64,000 bases of DNA from Citrobacter sedlakii NBRC 105722 (GTDB lineage: Bacteria; Pseudomonadota; Gammaproteobacteria; Enterobacterales; Enterobacteriaceae), in assembly GCF_000759835.1 (NCBI RefSeq), contig NZ_BBNB01000003.1, positions 124,001-188,000 on the forward strand, given 5' to 3'. How positions within the stretch are numbered: the stretch's first letter is position 1; every line of letters begins with the position of its first letter. A program made the position numbers and the translations under genes. Below are positions 26,293-36,178 of the stretch, one piece after another. The notes beneath the pieces were generated by a model. The model made no database searches, was not told the origin of the DNA, and worked only from the letters and a program-made list of their open reading frames with translations.

Positions 26293-27462
26293 ATGATCTA
26301 CATTTCCGCGGTCGGCACGATCAATGCGCTGGGCAACGATAACGACGCGATCGCCGCGAACCTGACACGCGGCGTGGCGCCCGGCATGCGGTCGCACGCG
26401 GGCTGGCTGCAGGGTTATCCCGACGCGGTACTGGCAGGCGTCGACGGTGAACTGCCAGCGATTCCAAACGCGTTTCACGCCCACCGTTCGCGCAACAATC
26501 AACTGTTGCTGGCGGCGCTGGCGCAAATTCAGCCGCAGGTGGACGACGCCATCGCGCGTTATGGCCGGGATCGGATTGCCGTGGTGCTCGGCACCAGCAC
26601 CTCGGGGCTGGATGAAGGCGATGCTCACGTCAATCTGACGCTGAATGGCCAGCAAAGCACCGCATGGCAGTACCCGCAGCAGGAACTGGGTGACCCGTCG
26701 CGCTTTCTCAGTCACTGGCTGGCGCTGGACGGCCCGGCCTTTACCCTTTCTACGGCCTGCTCCTCCAGCGCCCGCGCCATCATCAGCGGGCGCCGGTTAA
26801 TCGAGGCGGGCCTGGCGGACGTGGCGATTGTTGGCGGGGCGGATACGCTCAGCCGGATGCCGGTCAACGGCTTTCACAGCCTCGAGTCGCTCTCGCCGAC
26901 GCGGTGCCAGCCGTTTGCCCGCGATCGCAGCGGTATCACCATCGGCGAAGGGGCGGCACTGATGCTGCTCACCCGCGAGCCGCAGTCCATCGCGCTGCTG
27001 GGCGTCGGCGAATCCAGCGACGCGCACCATATTTCCGCCCCACATCCGGAAGGCGAAGGGGCGATCCGCGCGATTCAGCAAGCGCTGAACGACGCGGGCA
27101 TCGCTGCGGACCAGGTGGGCTATATCAATCTGCACGGCACCGCCACGCCGCTTAATGACAAAATTGAATCGAAAGTGGTAAACATGCTGTTTGGCGAACG
27201 CGTCCCCTGCAGTTCCACAAAACACCTGACCGGGCATACGCTGGGGGCGGCGGGCATCACCGAGGCCGCCCTGAGTATGTTGATTTTGCAGCGCAACCTT
27301 CCGCTGCCCCCTCAGGACTTTAGCGCATCGCCGCACGACCCGGCGCTGCCAGTCTGCGGCATCATTACGCAGCCGCAGCCGCTGGAGCGGCCGGTCATTC
27401 TTTCCAATTCCTTCGCCTTTGGCGGCAATAACGCCAGTATTCTGCTCGGGAGGATTTCATGA
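26293..27462 (+). CDS. apeO: Beta-ketoacyl synthase ApeO
   Basis: Condensing enzyme that extends the polyene by two carbons per cycle, probably as a heterodimer with the Cys-less ApeC. The 389-aa product keeps the full Cys-His-His triad: C156 in STACSSSA, H281 in LHGTATPLND and H315 in LTGHTLGAAG. ATG 26293 is preferred over in-frame GTG 26284 because TAGGTGG then stands at a normal distance. The gene overlaps apeP by 4 bp. Confidence 0.9.
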   Translation: MIYISAVGTINALGNDNDAIAANLTRGVAPGMRSHAGWLQGYPDAVLAGVDGELPAIPNAFHAHRSRNNQLLLAALAQIQPQVDDAIARYGRDRIAVVLGTSTSGLDEGDAHVNLTLNGQQSTAWQYPQQELGDPSRFLSHWLALDGPAFTLSTACSSSARAIISGRRLIEAGLADVAIVGGADTLSRMPVNGFHSLESLSPTRCQPFARDRSGITIGEGAALMLLTREPQSIALLGVGESSDAHHISAPHPEGEGAIRAIQQALNDAGIAADQVGYINLHGTATPLNDKIESKVVNMLFGERVPCSSTKHLTGHTLGAAGITEAALSMLILQRNLPLPPQDFSASPHDPALPVCGIITQPQPLERPVILSNSFAFGGNNASILLGRIS

Positions 27463-27935
27463 GCCCTTATTTATCACCCGGCGAATACCTGCCGCACGAC
27501 GCGCCGATGCTGCTGCTTGAGCAGGTCGATAGCGTGACCGACGAGACCGCCATCTGCCGCGTGACGGTTGCGCCCGACGGCGTGCTGGCGCCGTTTCTCG
27601 ATCCAATGGGCTATCTCCCCGGCTGGTACGCCCTGGAACTGATGGCGCAAACCGTCGGCGTGTGGTCTGGCTGGCATCGCCATCAGCAGGGACAGGGCGC
27701 GATTTCGTTGGGCATGGTGCTCGGCGCGCGGGAACTCATCTGCGCGGCGGGGAGGCTTCCCGCCGGTAAGACGTTGATCATTGACGTCAAATTGCTGATG
27801 CAGGACGAACGCTTCGGCAGCTTTGAGTGCGTTATCTCGGCGGATGACGAGACGCTGGCAACCGGGCGCGTCAACACCTTCCAGCCAACGGCTGATGAAC
27901 TTAACACCCTATTTCAACAAGGAGCGTCTGTATGA
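27459..27935 (+). CDS. apeP: Hotdog-fold dehydratase ApeP
   Basis: A 158-aa FabA/FabZ-related protein of the 3-hydroxydecanoyl-ACP dehydratase-like type. The YLPHDAPMLLLEQV start and PGWYALELMAQTVGVWSG central helix show the hotdog pattern; the acidic residue in ALELMAQ corresponds to the catalytic Glu/Asp of FabZ. ApeI supplies a clear His but no obvious acid, so the two may form one mixed active site. It is linked to both neighbours by ATGA overlaps. Confidence 0.87.
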   Translation: MSPYLSPGEYLPHDAPMLLLEQVDSVTDETAICRVTVAPDGVLAPFLDPMGYLPGWYALELMAQTVGVWSGWHRHQQGQGAISLGMVLGARELICAAGRLPAGKTLIIDVKLLMQDERFGSFECVISADDETLATGRVNTFQPTADELNTLFQQGASV

Positions 27936-28663
27936 GTCGTTCAGTTTTAGTGACCGGCGCCAGCAAAGGTATCGGTCGTGCTATCGCCCGGAAGCTGGCG
28001 GCAGACGGCTTTGTGGTCGGCGTGCATTATCACCGCGACGCGCAAGGCGCGCAGGCGACGCTGGAAGCGATCCTCGCCGTTGGCGGCGCGGGCCGTCTGC
28101 TCAGCTTTGACGTGGCTAACCGCGAGCAGTGCCGGGAGGTGCTGGAGCAGGATATCGCCGCCCACGGCCCCTGGTACGGCGTGGTGAGCAACGCAGGTAT
28201 CACCCGTGACGCCGCGTTTCCGGCACTCAGCGATAACGACTGGGATGCGGTGATCCACACCAATCTCGACAGTTTTTATAACGTTATCCAGCCCTGCATC
28301 ATGCCAATGATCGGCGCACGCCAGGGCGGACGCATCATCACCCTGTCGTCGGTATCCGGCGTGATGGGCAACCGCGGGCAGGTCAACTACAGCGCCGCCA
28401 AAGCGGGGATCATCGGCGCGACCAAAGCGCTGGCGATTGAGCTGGCGAAGCGCAAAATTACCGTCAACTGTATCGCGCCCGGGCTGATTGATACCGGGAT
28501 GATCGACATGGAAGACGCCGCGCTGAAAGAGGCGATGGCGATGATCCCCATGAAACGCATGGGGCAGGCGGACGAAGTGGCCGGGCTGGCCAGTTATTTA
28601 ATGTCGGATATTGCGGGTTACGTCACCCGCCAGGTGATTTCCATCAATGGAGGGATGCTATGA
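27932..28663 (+). CDS. apeQ: 3-ketoacyl-ACP reductase ApeQ
   Basis: NADPH-dependent short-chain dehydrogenase of the FabG type, 243 aa. The cofactor motif TGASKGIG is near residue 8, NAG at about 88, and the catalytic Ser-Tyr-Lys set includes Y153 and K157 (NYSAAKAG) with Ser in SSVSGVMG. It reduces the 3-keto group in each extension cycle before dehydration by ApeI/ApeP. Both ends overlap neighbouring genes by 4 bp. Confidence 0.92.
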   Translation: MSRSVLVTGASKGIGRAIARKLAADGFVVGVHYHRDAQGAQATLEAILAVGGAGRLLSFDVANREQCREVLEQDIAAHGPWYGVVSNAGITRDAAFPALSDNDWDAVIHTNLDSFYNVIQPCIMPMIGARQGGRIITLSSVSGVMGNRGQVNYSAAKAGIIGATKALAIELAKRKITVNCIAPGLIDTGMIDMEDAALKEAMAMIPMKRMGQADEVAGLASYLMSDIAGYVTRQVISINGGML

Positions 28664-29889
28664 CACGTCGCGTGGTGATTACAGGGATGGGCGGCGTGAC
28701 CGCTTTTGGTGAAAGCTGGCAGGCTGTCTCCGCGCGGCTACTGGCCTATGAAAACGCGGTGCGAAAAATGCCGGAATGGCAAGTGTATGACGGGCTGCAT
28801 ACGCTGCTGGGCGCGCCGATCGACGACTTCAGCCTGCCGGAGCACTACACCCGCAAGCGCATCCGCGCAATGGGCCGCGTGTCGCTGATGTCCACCCGCG
28901 CCAGCGAACTGGCGCTGGAGCAGGCCGGACTGATTGGCGATGAGGTATTAACCAACGGCCAGACCGGCATCGCCTACGGTTCATCCACCGGCAGCACCGG
29001 CCCGGTAAGCGAATTCGCCACCATGCTGACCGAAAAGCACACCAATAACATTACCGGCACCACCTACGTGCAGATGATGCCGCACACCACCGCGGTGAAC
29101 ACCGGACTGTTTTTCGGTCTGCGCGGGCGGGTGATCCCGACCTCCAGCGCCTGCACCTCCGGCAGTCAGGCCATCGGCTACGCCTGGGAGGCCATTCGCC
29201 ACGGTTATCAGACAGTGATGGTTGCAGGCGGCGCGGAAGAACTCTGTCCGTCGGAAGCCGCGGTTTTCGATACCCTGTTCGCCACCAGCCAGCGCAACGA
29301 CGCGCCAAAAACCACGCCTTCGCCATTCGATGAAGCGCGTGACGGACTGGTGATTGGCGAAGGCGCCGGGACGCTCATTCTTGAAGAACTGGAACACGCG
29401 AAAGCGCGCGGCGCAACGATCTACGGTGAAATTGTCGGCTTCGCCACCAACTGCGACGCGGCGCATATCACCCAGCCGCAGCGGGAAACAATGCAAATCT
29501 GCATGGAGCAGGCGTTAAACATGGCAGGCTTAAGCCCGCGGGACATGGGTTATATTTCCGCGCACGGCACGGCCACCGACCGTGGCGACATCGCGGAAAG
29601 CCAGGCAACGGCGGCGATCTACGGCGACAACGTGCCGGTCTCCTCGCTGAAAAGCTACTTCGGTCATACGCTCGGCGCCTGCGGCGCGCTGGAAGCCTGG
29701 ATGAGTCTGCAAATGATGCGCGAGGGCTGGTTTGCGCCTACGCTAAATTTACGTCAACCGGACGCCAGCTGCGGCGCACTGGATTACATCATGGGTGAAG
29801 CCCGTAAGATTGACTGCGAATACTTACAGAGCAACAATTTTGCGTTTGGCGGCATCAATACCTCCATCATCATTAAACGTTGGTCGTGA
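28660..29889 (+). CDS. apeR: Beta-ketoacyl synthase ApeR
   Basis: Second complete condensing enzyme, 409 aa, with C165 in SACTSGSQ, H302 in SAHGTATD and H336 in YFGHTLGACG. Having its own full triad it can work as a homodimer, and in characterised APE systems it is thought to start elongation or supply a separate chain. FabF-like sequence marks include EFATMLTEKHTNNITGTTY. It ends 1 bp before acpT, so acpT is probably transcribed with the cluster. Confidence 0.9.
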   Translation: MTRRVVITGMGGVTAFGESWQAVSARLLAYENAVRKMPEWQVYDGLHTLLGAPIDDFSLPEHYTRKRIRAMGRVSLMSTRASELALEQAGLIGDEVLTNGQTGIAYGSSTGSTGPVSEFATMLTEKHTNNITGTTYVQMMPHTTAVNTGLFFGLRGRVIPTSSACTSGSQAIGYAWEAIRHGYQTVMVAGGAEELCPSEAAVFDTLFATSQRNDAPKTTPSPFDEARDGLVIGEGAGTLILEELEHAKARGATIYGEIVGFATNCDAAHITQPQRETMQICMEQALNMAGLSPRDMGYISAHGTATDRGDIAESQATAAIYGDNVPVSSLKSYFGHTLGACGALEAWMSLQMMREGWFAPTLNLRQPDASCGALDYIMGEARKIDCEYLQSNNFAFGGINTSIIIKRWS

Positions 29890-29890
29890 T

Positions 29891-30475
29891 ATGTACCAGA
29901 TTTTGCTGGGAAAAGTATCGACACTGAGCACAGGCGTTTTGCCGCCGGCGTTAACAGAGCAGGCGCCTCAGGGAGCGCGCCGCGCGCGCTGGCTGGCGGG
30001 TCGCGTACTGCTTTCCCATGCCCTTTCGCCGCTGCCGGAGATCGTCTACGGCGAACAGGGAAAGCCCGCCTTTGCCCCGCAACACGCGCTGTGGTTCAAC
30101 CTGAGCCATAGCGGCGATGATATTGCGCTACTGCTGAGTGATGAAGGGGAAGTGGGATGCGACATCGAAGCCATCCGCCCGCGAACCAACTGGCGTGAAC
30201 TGGCAAATGCGGTTTTCAGCGTCGGGGAGCACGCTGAAATTGAAGCAGAACATCCGGACCAGCAGTTGGCTGCTTTCTGGCGTATCTGGACGCGCAAAGA
30301 AGCGATGGTGAAACAGCGCGGCGGCAGCGCCTGGCAAATCGTTAGCGTCGACAGCACGCTGGCCTCCGCGCTTTCCGTCAGCCATTGCCAGATCAACAAC
30401 TTAAGCCTCGCCGTCTGCACGCCGACGCCGTATACGCTGAGTGCGGCGTCGGTGCAATGGCTGGAGACGGTTTAG
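29891..30475 (+). CDS. acpT: 4'-phosphopantetheinyl transferase AcpT
   Basis: Transfers phosphopantetheine from CoA to carrier proteins. The 194-aa Sfp/AcpT-type product has the metal/CoA-site motifs EVGCDIE near residue 90 and WTRKEAMVKQRGG near 140. In E. coli K-12 AcpT lacks a nearby substrate; here it sits 1 bp after apeR, which explains its role as activator of ApeE and ApeF. The start at 29891 (MYQILLGKVSTLS) matches E. coli; a longer reading within apeR is rejected. The 3' end overlaps convergent padC by 4 bp. Confidence 0.95.
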   Translation: MYQILLGKVSTLSTGVLPPALTEQAPQGARRARWLAGRVLLSHALSPLPEIVYGEQGKPAFAPQHALWFNLSHSGDDIALLLSDEGEVGCDIEAIRPRTNWRELANAVFSVGEHAEIEAEHPDQQLAAFWRIWTRKEAMVKQRGGSAWQIVSVDSTLASALSVSHCQINNLSLAVCTPTPYTLSAASVQWLETV

Positions 30476-30978
30476 CGTAAGTTATCCGGGAAATTCGCCG
30501 GCAGCTCGCTCGCCGCACAGTCGATCACGCTGTCATTGTCAGCGCCGCAGTCGCGGACAAAAGTGATGGTCGCAAACTCGTCAATCACTTCCGTTGGATA
30601 CGCCGGGCCCGCTTCGCGATACGACTCCATCAGCGGGATATGCTCGTTCTGGAAGCAAACCGTTTTTTCGGGGTTATTCATTACCCAACGCGGGAAGAAA
30701 ATGGTGCCGTGGAACAGTTTGTCGCCGAGGTTGACGATCAGGCTGACGTCAGTCCCGGTCGGCTCGGTCCACGAAATTTTATAGATGCTTTCCCCGACAC
30801 GCACAATGTAAGCCTTCTGATCTTTCACCCAACGGTTTGCGACGATACCGCTGTGGATCCGGTAGTCCAGGGTAGTGTCATTTTTGACGTAAATTTCGTA
30901 GTTCCAGCCATTATCGTAGGTATAAACCAGATGTTTGCCAACGAAGCCGCTTAAATCTTGTTTGTCGAAAGTGCTCAT
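30472..30978 (-). CDS. padC: Phenolic acid decarboxylase
   Basis: Cofactor-free lipocalin-fold enzyme that decarboxylates p-coumaric, ferulic and caffeic acids to vinyl phenols, a detoxification step. The 168-aa product has the PAD signature: FVGKHLVYTYDNGWNYEIY near the start, the catalytic Arg/Tyr region DYRIHSGIVANRWV and the FFPRWVMNNPEKTVCFQN block. The start at 30978 (MSTFDKQ) is preceded by CAGGAGAAAG; the 11-codon upstream extension is not supported. It is divergent from a LysR gene that is probably its regulator. It is not present beside nik in K-12. Confidence 0.95.
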   Translation of the reverse strand: MSTFDKQDLSGFVGKHLVYTYDNGWNYEIYVKNDTTLDYRIHSGIVANRWVKDQKAYIVRVGESIYKISWTEPTGTDVSLIVNLGDKLFHGTIFFPRWVMNNPEKTVCFQNEHIPLMESYREAGPAYPTEVIDEFATITFVRDCGADNDSVIDCAASELPANFPDNLR

Positions 30979-31077
30979 AATCTTTCTCCTGTTGGTTGAT
31001 GCGAAGATCATAACGCTTCAAAAAATCGATGAATAACGCTATGTTTGCATCACATTCATTCAATTTTTAGATGAGTT
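30979..31077. promoter_or_regulatory. Divergent padC / LysR promoter region
   Basis: A 99-bp AT-rich gap between the two divergent starts, where a LysR regulator normally binds. Near-direct repeats ATAACGCTTC (31010) and ATAACGCTAT (31033) are spaced about two helical turns apart and could be contact sites. No classical T-N11-A palindrome is certain. Confidence 0.45.
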
Positions 31078-31938
31078 ATGCACAAAACGACGCTGGAACA
31101 GTGGGCATTGTTAGAAAAGGTGGTGGAGGCAGGCAGCTTTGTCAAAGCGGCGGAAGTCACTCACCGCAGCCAGTCATCGGTGAGCTATAACCTCGCGCTG
31201 CTCCAGGAGCGCCTCGGGGTGACGCTGCTGGCGCCGGAAGGCCGCCGGGCGGTATTAACGCCAGCGGGTGAACTGCTGCTCAATCAGGTGAAGCCGTTAC
31301 TGAAGGGGTTCACCTGGCTGGAAACCCGCGCCGCGACGTTACAAAACGGTATGCGCACGCGGCTGGATTTGGTGGTCGAGAGCATTTTTCCTCGCCGCCG
31401 TCTGTTTGCCATTCTCAAACAGTTTCAACAGGCGTGGCCGCAAACCCAGGTACGCCTCACGGAAGTGCTGGAAAACAGCCCCGAACAGCAGGCGGCGTAT
31501 GCCGATGCTGACGTCATGGTGCTCACCCGCCGACAGGATATCACCGGGCGCGGCGAGTGGCTGATGAACATTGATTTCATCGCTGTCGCCCATCGCGATC
31601 ATCCGCTGTGCGCGCAGACGATACCGCTGGATGAAGACGCGCTGCGCGCCTGGCCGCTTATTCGCATTGCCGACCGGGATAATCCGCAGCAGCCTGGCCG
31701 CGATGGCTGGACCTTTTCCACCGTCGACGCAGCCATTGACGCGGTGATGTATCAGGTCGGCTATGGCTGGCTACCGGAGGAACGGATTGAACCTTTGCTG
31801 GAACAGGGCGTACTGCGCAGGCTGCCCTTGACGCATGGCGCCCGTCGCGCCACGCCGCTGCATCTTATTGTCAAAAATACCCTCGCCCCGCTCGATGATC
31901 AGGTCAGCACTCTGCTGCGGTTATTAAGCGAGAGATAA
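31078..31938 (+). CDS. LysR-family regulator, probable padC activator
   Basis: A 286-aa LysR-type regulator. The N-terminal winged helix-turn-helix spans about residues 1-60 (EAGSFVKAAEVTHRSQSSVS recognition helix), followed by the linker helix and a ligand-binding domain. It is transcribed away from padC, sharing a 99-bp promoter gap, so control of padC in response to phenolic acids is the simplest role. The classical padC repressor PadR belongs to another family. It could also control nikA-side genes, but nik has its own NikR site. Confidence 0.88.
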   Translation: MHKTTLEQWALLEKVVEAGSFVKAAEVTHRSQSSVSYNLALLQERLGVTLLAPEGRRAVLTPAGELLLNQVKPLLKGFTWLETRAATLQNGMRTRLDLVVESIFPRRRLFAILKQFQQAWPQTQVRLTEVLENSPEQQAAYADADVMVLTRRQDITGRGEWLMNIDFIAVAHRDHPLCAQTIPLDEDALRAWPLIRIADRDNPQQPGRDGWTFSTVDAAIDAVMYQVGYGWLPEERIEPLLEQGVLRRLPLTHGARRATPLHLIVKNTLAPLDDQVSTLLRLLSER

Positions 31939-32001
31939 CATATGATTTTCGTATAATTCCCGCCTTTCACCGCCCTTCTATTGATCCAGAACACGTCAAA
32001 A

Positions 32002-32029
32002 GTATGATGATTCCTTAGAATCGTCATAC
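32002..32029 (+). promoter_or_regulatory. NikR operator of the nik operon
   Basis: Perfect match to the E. coli NikR operator: GTATGA (32002-32007), 16 bp, TCATAC (32024-32029), ending 39 bp before the nikA start. Nickel-loaded NikR tetramer bound here would block nikABCDE. Confidence 0.96.
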
Positions 32030-32068
32030 TTCTTTAGTCGTACTCCTACAGCATTCAGGATCACTATT

Positions 32069-33640
32069 TTGTCCAGACTACGCCGCACACTCTTTGCGCT
32101 GCTGGCCTGTGCGTCCTTCTTCGCGCACGCCGCCGCGCCTGACGAAATCACTACCGCCTGGCCGGTCAACGTCGGGCCGCTTAACCCGCATCTCTATACC
32201 CCTAATCAGATGTTCGCCCAGAGCATGGTGTACGAGCCGCTGGTGAAATACCAGGCGGACGGATCGGTAAAACCGTGGCTGGCAAAAAGCTGGACCCACA
32301 CGGCGGACGGGAAAACCTGGACCTTCACGCTGCGCGATGACGTGACGTTTGCCAATGGCGAACCGTTTGACGCCCCTGCCGCGGCGGAAAATTTCCGCGT
32401 GGTGCTCGACAACCGCCAGCGTCATGCCTGGCTTGAACTGGCCAACCAAATCGTCGACGTCAAAGCGCTGGGCAAAACCGAACTGCAAATTACCCTGAAG
32501 AGCGCCTATTACCCGTTCCTGCAAGAGCTGTCCCTGCCGCGCCCTTTCCGCTTTATCGCCCCGTCGCAGTTTAAAGACAATGAAACCCTGCGCGGCATTA
32601 AAGCGCCGATCGGCACCGGACCGTGGGTACTGAAAGAATCAAAGCTTAACCAGTACGACGTGCTGGTGCGTAACGAACGTTACTGGGGCGACAAGCCGCC
32701 GATCAGGCAAATCACCGTCAAGGTGATCCCTGATCCAACCACCCGCGCGGTGGCGTTTGAAACCGGCGAAGTTGACCTGCTGTACGGCAATGAAGGACTG
32801 TTGCCGCTCGACACCTTTGCCCGGTTCAGTCAGAACCCGGCGTACCGTACTCAACTTTCACAGCCGATAGAGACGGTGATGCTGGCGCTGAATTCCGCCA
32901 AAGCGCCCACCAACGAGCTGGCAGTGCGTGAAGCGCTGAATTATGCGGTGAACAAAAAATCACTGATCGACAATGCCCTGTACGGCACCCAGCAGGTGGC
33001 CGACACGCTGTTCGCCCCGAGCGTGCCCTACGCCAATATCGGCCTGACGCCGCGCCAGTACGACCCGCAGCAGGCCAAAACGCTGCTGGAAAATGCGGGC
33101 TGGAAGCTCCCGGCGGGCAAAGACATCCGCGAAAAAATGGGTCAGCCGCTGCGCATTGAGCTGTCGTTTATTGGCACCGACGCGCTGAGCAAATCCATGG
33201 CGGAAATCATTCAGGCCGATATGCGCAAAATTGGCGTCGATGTCGCTCTGATCGGCGAAGAAGAGAGCAGTATCTATGCCCGCCAGCGTGACGGTCGCTT
33301 TGGCATGATTTTCAATCGCACCTGGGGCGCGCCGTACGATCCGCACGCCTTTATGAGCTCAATGCGCGTCCCCTCCCACGCCGACTACCAGGCGCAGCAG
33401 GGACTGGCTGACAAGCCGATCATCGATAAAGAGATCGGCGAAGTGCTGGAAACCACCGACGAAACCACGCGTCAGGCGCTGTACAAAGACATTCTGACCC
33501 GTTTGCACAATGACGCGGTGTATCTGCCCATCAGCTACGTCTCCATGATGGTGGTGGCAAAACCTGAGCTGGGCGAAATCCCTTACGCGCCAATCGCGTC
33601 GGACATCCCGTTTGAACAGATAAAACCGGTGAACCCCTGA
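32069..33640 (+). CDS. nikA: Nickel ABC transporter periplasmic binding protein NikA
   Basis: Periplasmic receptor that binds nickel as a chelate complex and delivers it to NikBCDE. The 523-aa precursor has a cleavable signal (about 21 residues ending HAAA) and the family-5 extracellular solute-binding fold. The best start is TTG at 32069 (Leu-coded, read as Met), preceded by CAGGATCA. E. coli NikA is 524 aa and begins with ATG two codons differently, so the TTG may lower expression. It overlaps nikB by 1 bp. Confidence 0.96.
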   Translation: MSRLRRTLFALLACASFFAHAAAPDEITTAWPVNVGPLNPHLYTPNQMFAQSMVYEPLVKYQADGSVKPWLAKSWTHTADGKTWTFTLRDDVTFANGEPFDAPAAAENFRVVLDNRQRHAWLELANQIVDVKALGKTELQITLKSAYYPFLQELSLPRPFRFIAPSQFKDNETLRGIKAPIGTGPWVLKESKLNQYDVLVRNERYWGDKPPIRQITVKVIPDPTTRAVAFETGEVDLLYGNEGLLPLDTFARFSQNPAYRTQLSQPIETVMLALNSAKAPTNELAVREALNYAVNKKSLIDNALYGTQQVADTLFAPSVPYANIGLTPRQYDPQQAKTLLENAGWKLPAGKDIREKMGQPLRIELSFIGTDALSKSMAEIIQADMRKIGVDVALIGEEESSIYARQRDGRFGMIFNRTWGAPYDPHAFMSSMRVPSHADYQAQQGLADKPIIDKEIGEVLETTDETTRQALYKDILTRLHNDAVYLPISYVSMMVVAKPELGEIPYAPIASDIPFEQIKPVNP

Positions 33641-34584
33641 TGTTGCGTTACATAGTGCGGCGCATTCTGCTGCTGATCCCGATGATTTTCGCCGCCTCGG
33701 TGATTATCTTTTTGATGTTGCGTCTGGGTACCGGCGACCCGGCAATGGACTACTTGCGCCTGTCGAATCTGCCGCCGACGCCGGAGATGGTCGCTTCGAC
33801 GCGCGTAATGTTGGGGCTGGACCAGCCGCTTATCGTGCAGTATGGCAACTGGCTGTGGAAGGCGCTGCATCTGGACTTCGGCATCTCGTTCGCCACTCAG
33901 CGCCCGGTGCTGGATGATATGTTGAACTTCCTGCCCGCGACCCTGCAACTGGCGGGCGCGGCGCTGATATTAATTCTGCTCACCTCTGTGCCGCTTGGTA
34001 TCTGGGCGGCGCGCCACCGCGATCGCCTGCCGGATTTCATCGTGCGGCTGATCGCGTTCCTCGGCGTCTCAATGCCCAACTTCTGGCTCGCTTTCCTGCT
34101 GGTGATGTTCTTTTCCGTGTACCTGCAATGGCTACCCGCGATGGGCTACGGCGGCTGGCAGCACCTTCTTTTGCCTGCGCTGTCGATCGCCTTTATGTCG
34201 CTGGCGATCAACGCCCGTCTGTTGCGCGCCAGCATGCTGGAGGTTGCCGGGCAGCGCCACGTCACCTGGGCGCGACTGCGCGGTCTTAACGAGAAACAAA
34301 CCGAACGTCGCCATATTCTGCGCAACGCCTCGCTGCCGGTCGTCACCGCGGTGGGGATGCACATCGGCGAGCTGATCGGCGGGACGATGATTATTGAAAA
34401 CATCTTCGCCTGGCCCGGCGTCGGGCGCTACGCCGTATCGGCGATTTTTAACCGCGACTATCCGGTGATTCAGTGTTTTACGCTGATGATGGTGGTGGTG
34501 TTTGTGGTCTGTAACCTGATTGTAGATTTGCTGAACGCCGCGCTGGACCCGCGCATTCGCCGCCATGAAGGAGCGCATTCGTGA
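33640..34584 (+). CDS. nikB: Nickel ABC transporter permease NikB
   Basis: Integral membrane permease, 314 aa, with six hydrophobic helices and the ABC-permease EAA loop in the C-terminal half ([22 protein letters not shown]). It forms the nickel channel with NikC. Its ATG overlaps the nikA stop (TGATG). Confidence 0.97.
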   Translation: MLRYIVRRILLLIPMIFAASVIIFLMLRLGTGDPAMDYLRLSNLPPTPEMVASTRVMLGLDQPLIVQYGNWLWKALHLDFGISFATQRPVLDDMLNFLPATLQLAGAALILILLTSVPLGIWAARHRDRLPDFIVRLIAFLGVSMPNFWLAFLLVMFFSVYLQWLPAMGYGGWQHLLLPALSIAFMSLAINARLLRASMLEVAGQRHVTWARLRGLNEKQTERRHILRNASLPVVTAVGMHIGELIGGTMIIENIFAWPGVGRYAVSAIFNRDYPVIQCFTLMMVVVFVVCNLIVDLLNAALDPRIRRHEGAHS

Positions 34585-35414
34585 ACTTTTTTCTCTCTGC
34601 TCGCTGGTCGGTACGTCTGGCGCTGGTCATTATCGCGTTGTTGGCGGTGGTTGCGATCACCAGTCAGTGGTGGTTGCCGTACGATCCGCAGGCGATCGAT
34701 TTACCGTCGCGTCTGCTGGCCCCCGACAGCCAGCACTGGCTTGGCACCGACCATCTGGGGCGCGATATTTTTTCCCGCCTGCTGGCGGCGACAAAGGTGT
34801 CGCTGGGGTCAGTGATGGCCTGCCTGCTGCTGGTACTGGCGCTGGGGCTGGTCGTTGGCGGCAGCGCCGGACTGATGGGCGGTCGCGTCGATCAGATAAC
34901 GATGCGCGTCGCGGATATGTTTATGACGTTCCCAACCTCGATCCTGTCGTTCTTCATGGTCGGTGTACTGGGAACCGGGCTGACCAACGTAATTATCGCC
35001 ATCGCGCTGTCCCACTGGGCGTGGTATGCGCGAATGGTGCGCAGCCTGGTGATCTCCCTGCGCCAGCGCGAGTTCGTACTCGCTTCGCGCCTTTCCGGCG
35101 CCGGTCACGTGCGGGTGTTTATCGATCATCTGGCCGGTGCGGTAATCCCTTCCCTGCTGGTGCTGGCGACGCTGGATATCGGCCATATGATGCTGCACGT
35201 CGCCGGTATGTCATTCCTCGGCCTCGGCGTCACCGCGCCGACGGCGGAATGGGGAGTAATGATTAATGACGCGCGCCAGTATATCTGGACCCAGCCGCTG
35301 CAAATGTTCTGGCCGGGGCTGGCGCTGTTTGTCACCGTGATGGCCTTTAACATGGTGGGGGACGCCCTGCGCGATCACCTCGATCCTCATCTGATTACGG
35401 AGCATGCCCACTGA
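34581..35414 (+). CDS. nikC: Nickel ABC transporter permease NikC
   Basis: Second permease subunit, 277 aa as in E. coli, with an N-terminal signal-anchor helix, the [21 protein letters not shown] block of dipeptide/nickel permeases, and an EAA loop ([17 protein letters not shown]). The start is GTG at 34581 overlapping the nikB stop (GTGA), so it depends on coupling. It pairs with NikB. Confidence 0.97.
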   Translation: MNFFLSARWSVRLALVIIALLAVVAITSQWWLPYDPQAIDLPSRLLAPDSQHWLGTDHLGRDIFSRLLAATKVSLGSVMACLLLVLALGLVVGGSAGLMGGRVDQITMRVADMFMTFPTSILSFFMVGVLGTGLTNVIIAIALSHWAWYARMVRSLVISLRQREFVLASRLSGAGHVRVFIDHLAGAVIPSLLVLATLDIGHMMLHVAGMSFLGLGVTAPTAEWGVMINDARQYIWTQPLQMFWPGLALFVTVMAFNMVGDALRDHLDPHLITEHAH

Positions 35415-36178
35415 TGCCGCAACAGATTGCATTACAGACTCTTGCCCTGGAGGCGGACCGTCCGCTGGTACACGGAGTCTCATTAACGCTGAAACGCGGA
35501 CGGGTGCTGGCGCTGGTGGGCGGCAGCGGCAGCGGTAAGTCGCTGACCTGCGCGGCGGCGCTCGGTATCCTGCCCGCAGGCGTTCGCCAGACGGCAGGCG
35601 TCCTCCTTGCCGACGGCAGGCCGGTATCGCCCGGCACGCTGCGCGGCATCAAAATCGCCACTATTATGCAAAACCCGCGCAGCGCCTTTAATCCGCTTCA
35701 TACCATGGCGACACACGCGCGGGAGACCTGCCTGGCGCTGGGGAAATCCGCCGACGACGCCACGCTTATCGCGGCGCTGGATGCTGTCGGGTTGGACAAC
35801 GCGGAGCGTGTGCTGAAGCTGTACCCGTTTGAGATGAGCGGCGGCATGTTGCAACGTATGATGATTGCTATGGCGGTGCTGTGCGACGCGCCGTTTATCA
35901 TCGCCGACGAACCGACGACCGATCTTGACGTGGTCGCCCAGGCGCGCATCCTCGAGCTGCTGGAACGCATTATGGCTGAGCGCGCGCCAGGTATGCTGCT
36001 GGTGACGCACGACATGGGCGTGGTGGCGCGGCTGGCCGACGACGTAGCGGTGATGGATAACGGCAGGATCGTCGAACAGGGCGAGGTGGAAACGCTGTTC
36101 CATGCGCCGCAGCACAGCGTAACCCGCAGTCTGGTGTCGGCGCATCTGGCACTGTACGGAATGGAGTTAGCCTCATGA
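35414..36178 (+). CDS. nikD: Nickel ABC transporter ATP-binding protein NikD
   Basis: Cytoplasmic ATPase subunit, 254 aa. Walker A is GGSGSGKS (residues 36-43), the ABC signature variant is MSGGMLQRM, and Walker B is [12 protein letters not shown]. It drives import together with NikE. The start codon overlaps the nikC stop (TGATG). Confidence 0.97.
   Translation: MPQQIALQTLALEADRPLVHGVSLTLKRGRVLALVGGSGSGKSLTCAAALGILPAGVRQTAGVLLADGRPVSPGTLRGIKIATIMQNPRSAFNPLHTMATHARETCLALGKSADDATLIAALDAVGLDNAERVLKLYPFEMSGGMLQRMMIAMAVLCDAPFIIADEPTTDLDVVAQARILELLERIMAERAPGMLLVTHDMGVVARLADDVAVMDNGRIVEQGEVETLFHAPQHSVTRSLVSAHLALYGMELAS

Noticed and set aside
31981-31999. FNR site upstream of nikA (TTGAT...GTCAA)
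   Set aside because: The half-sites are separated by 9 bp instead of 4, so this is not an acceptable FNR match even though nik is FNR-activated in E. coli.
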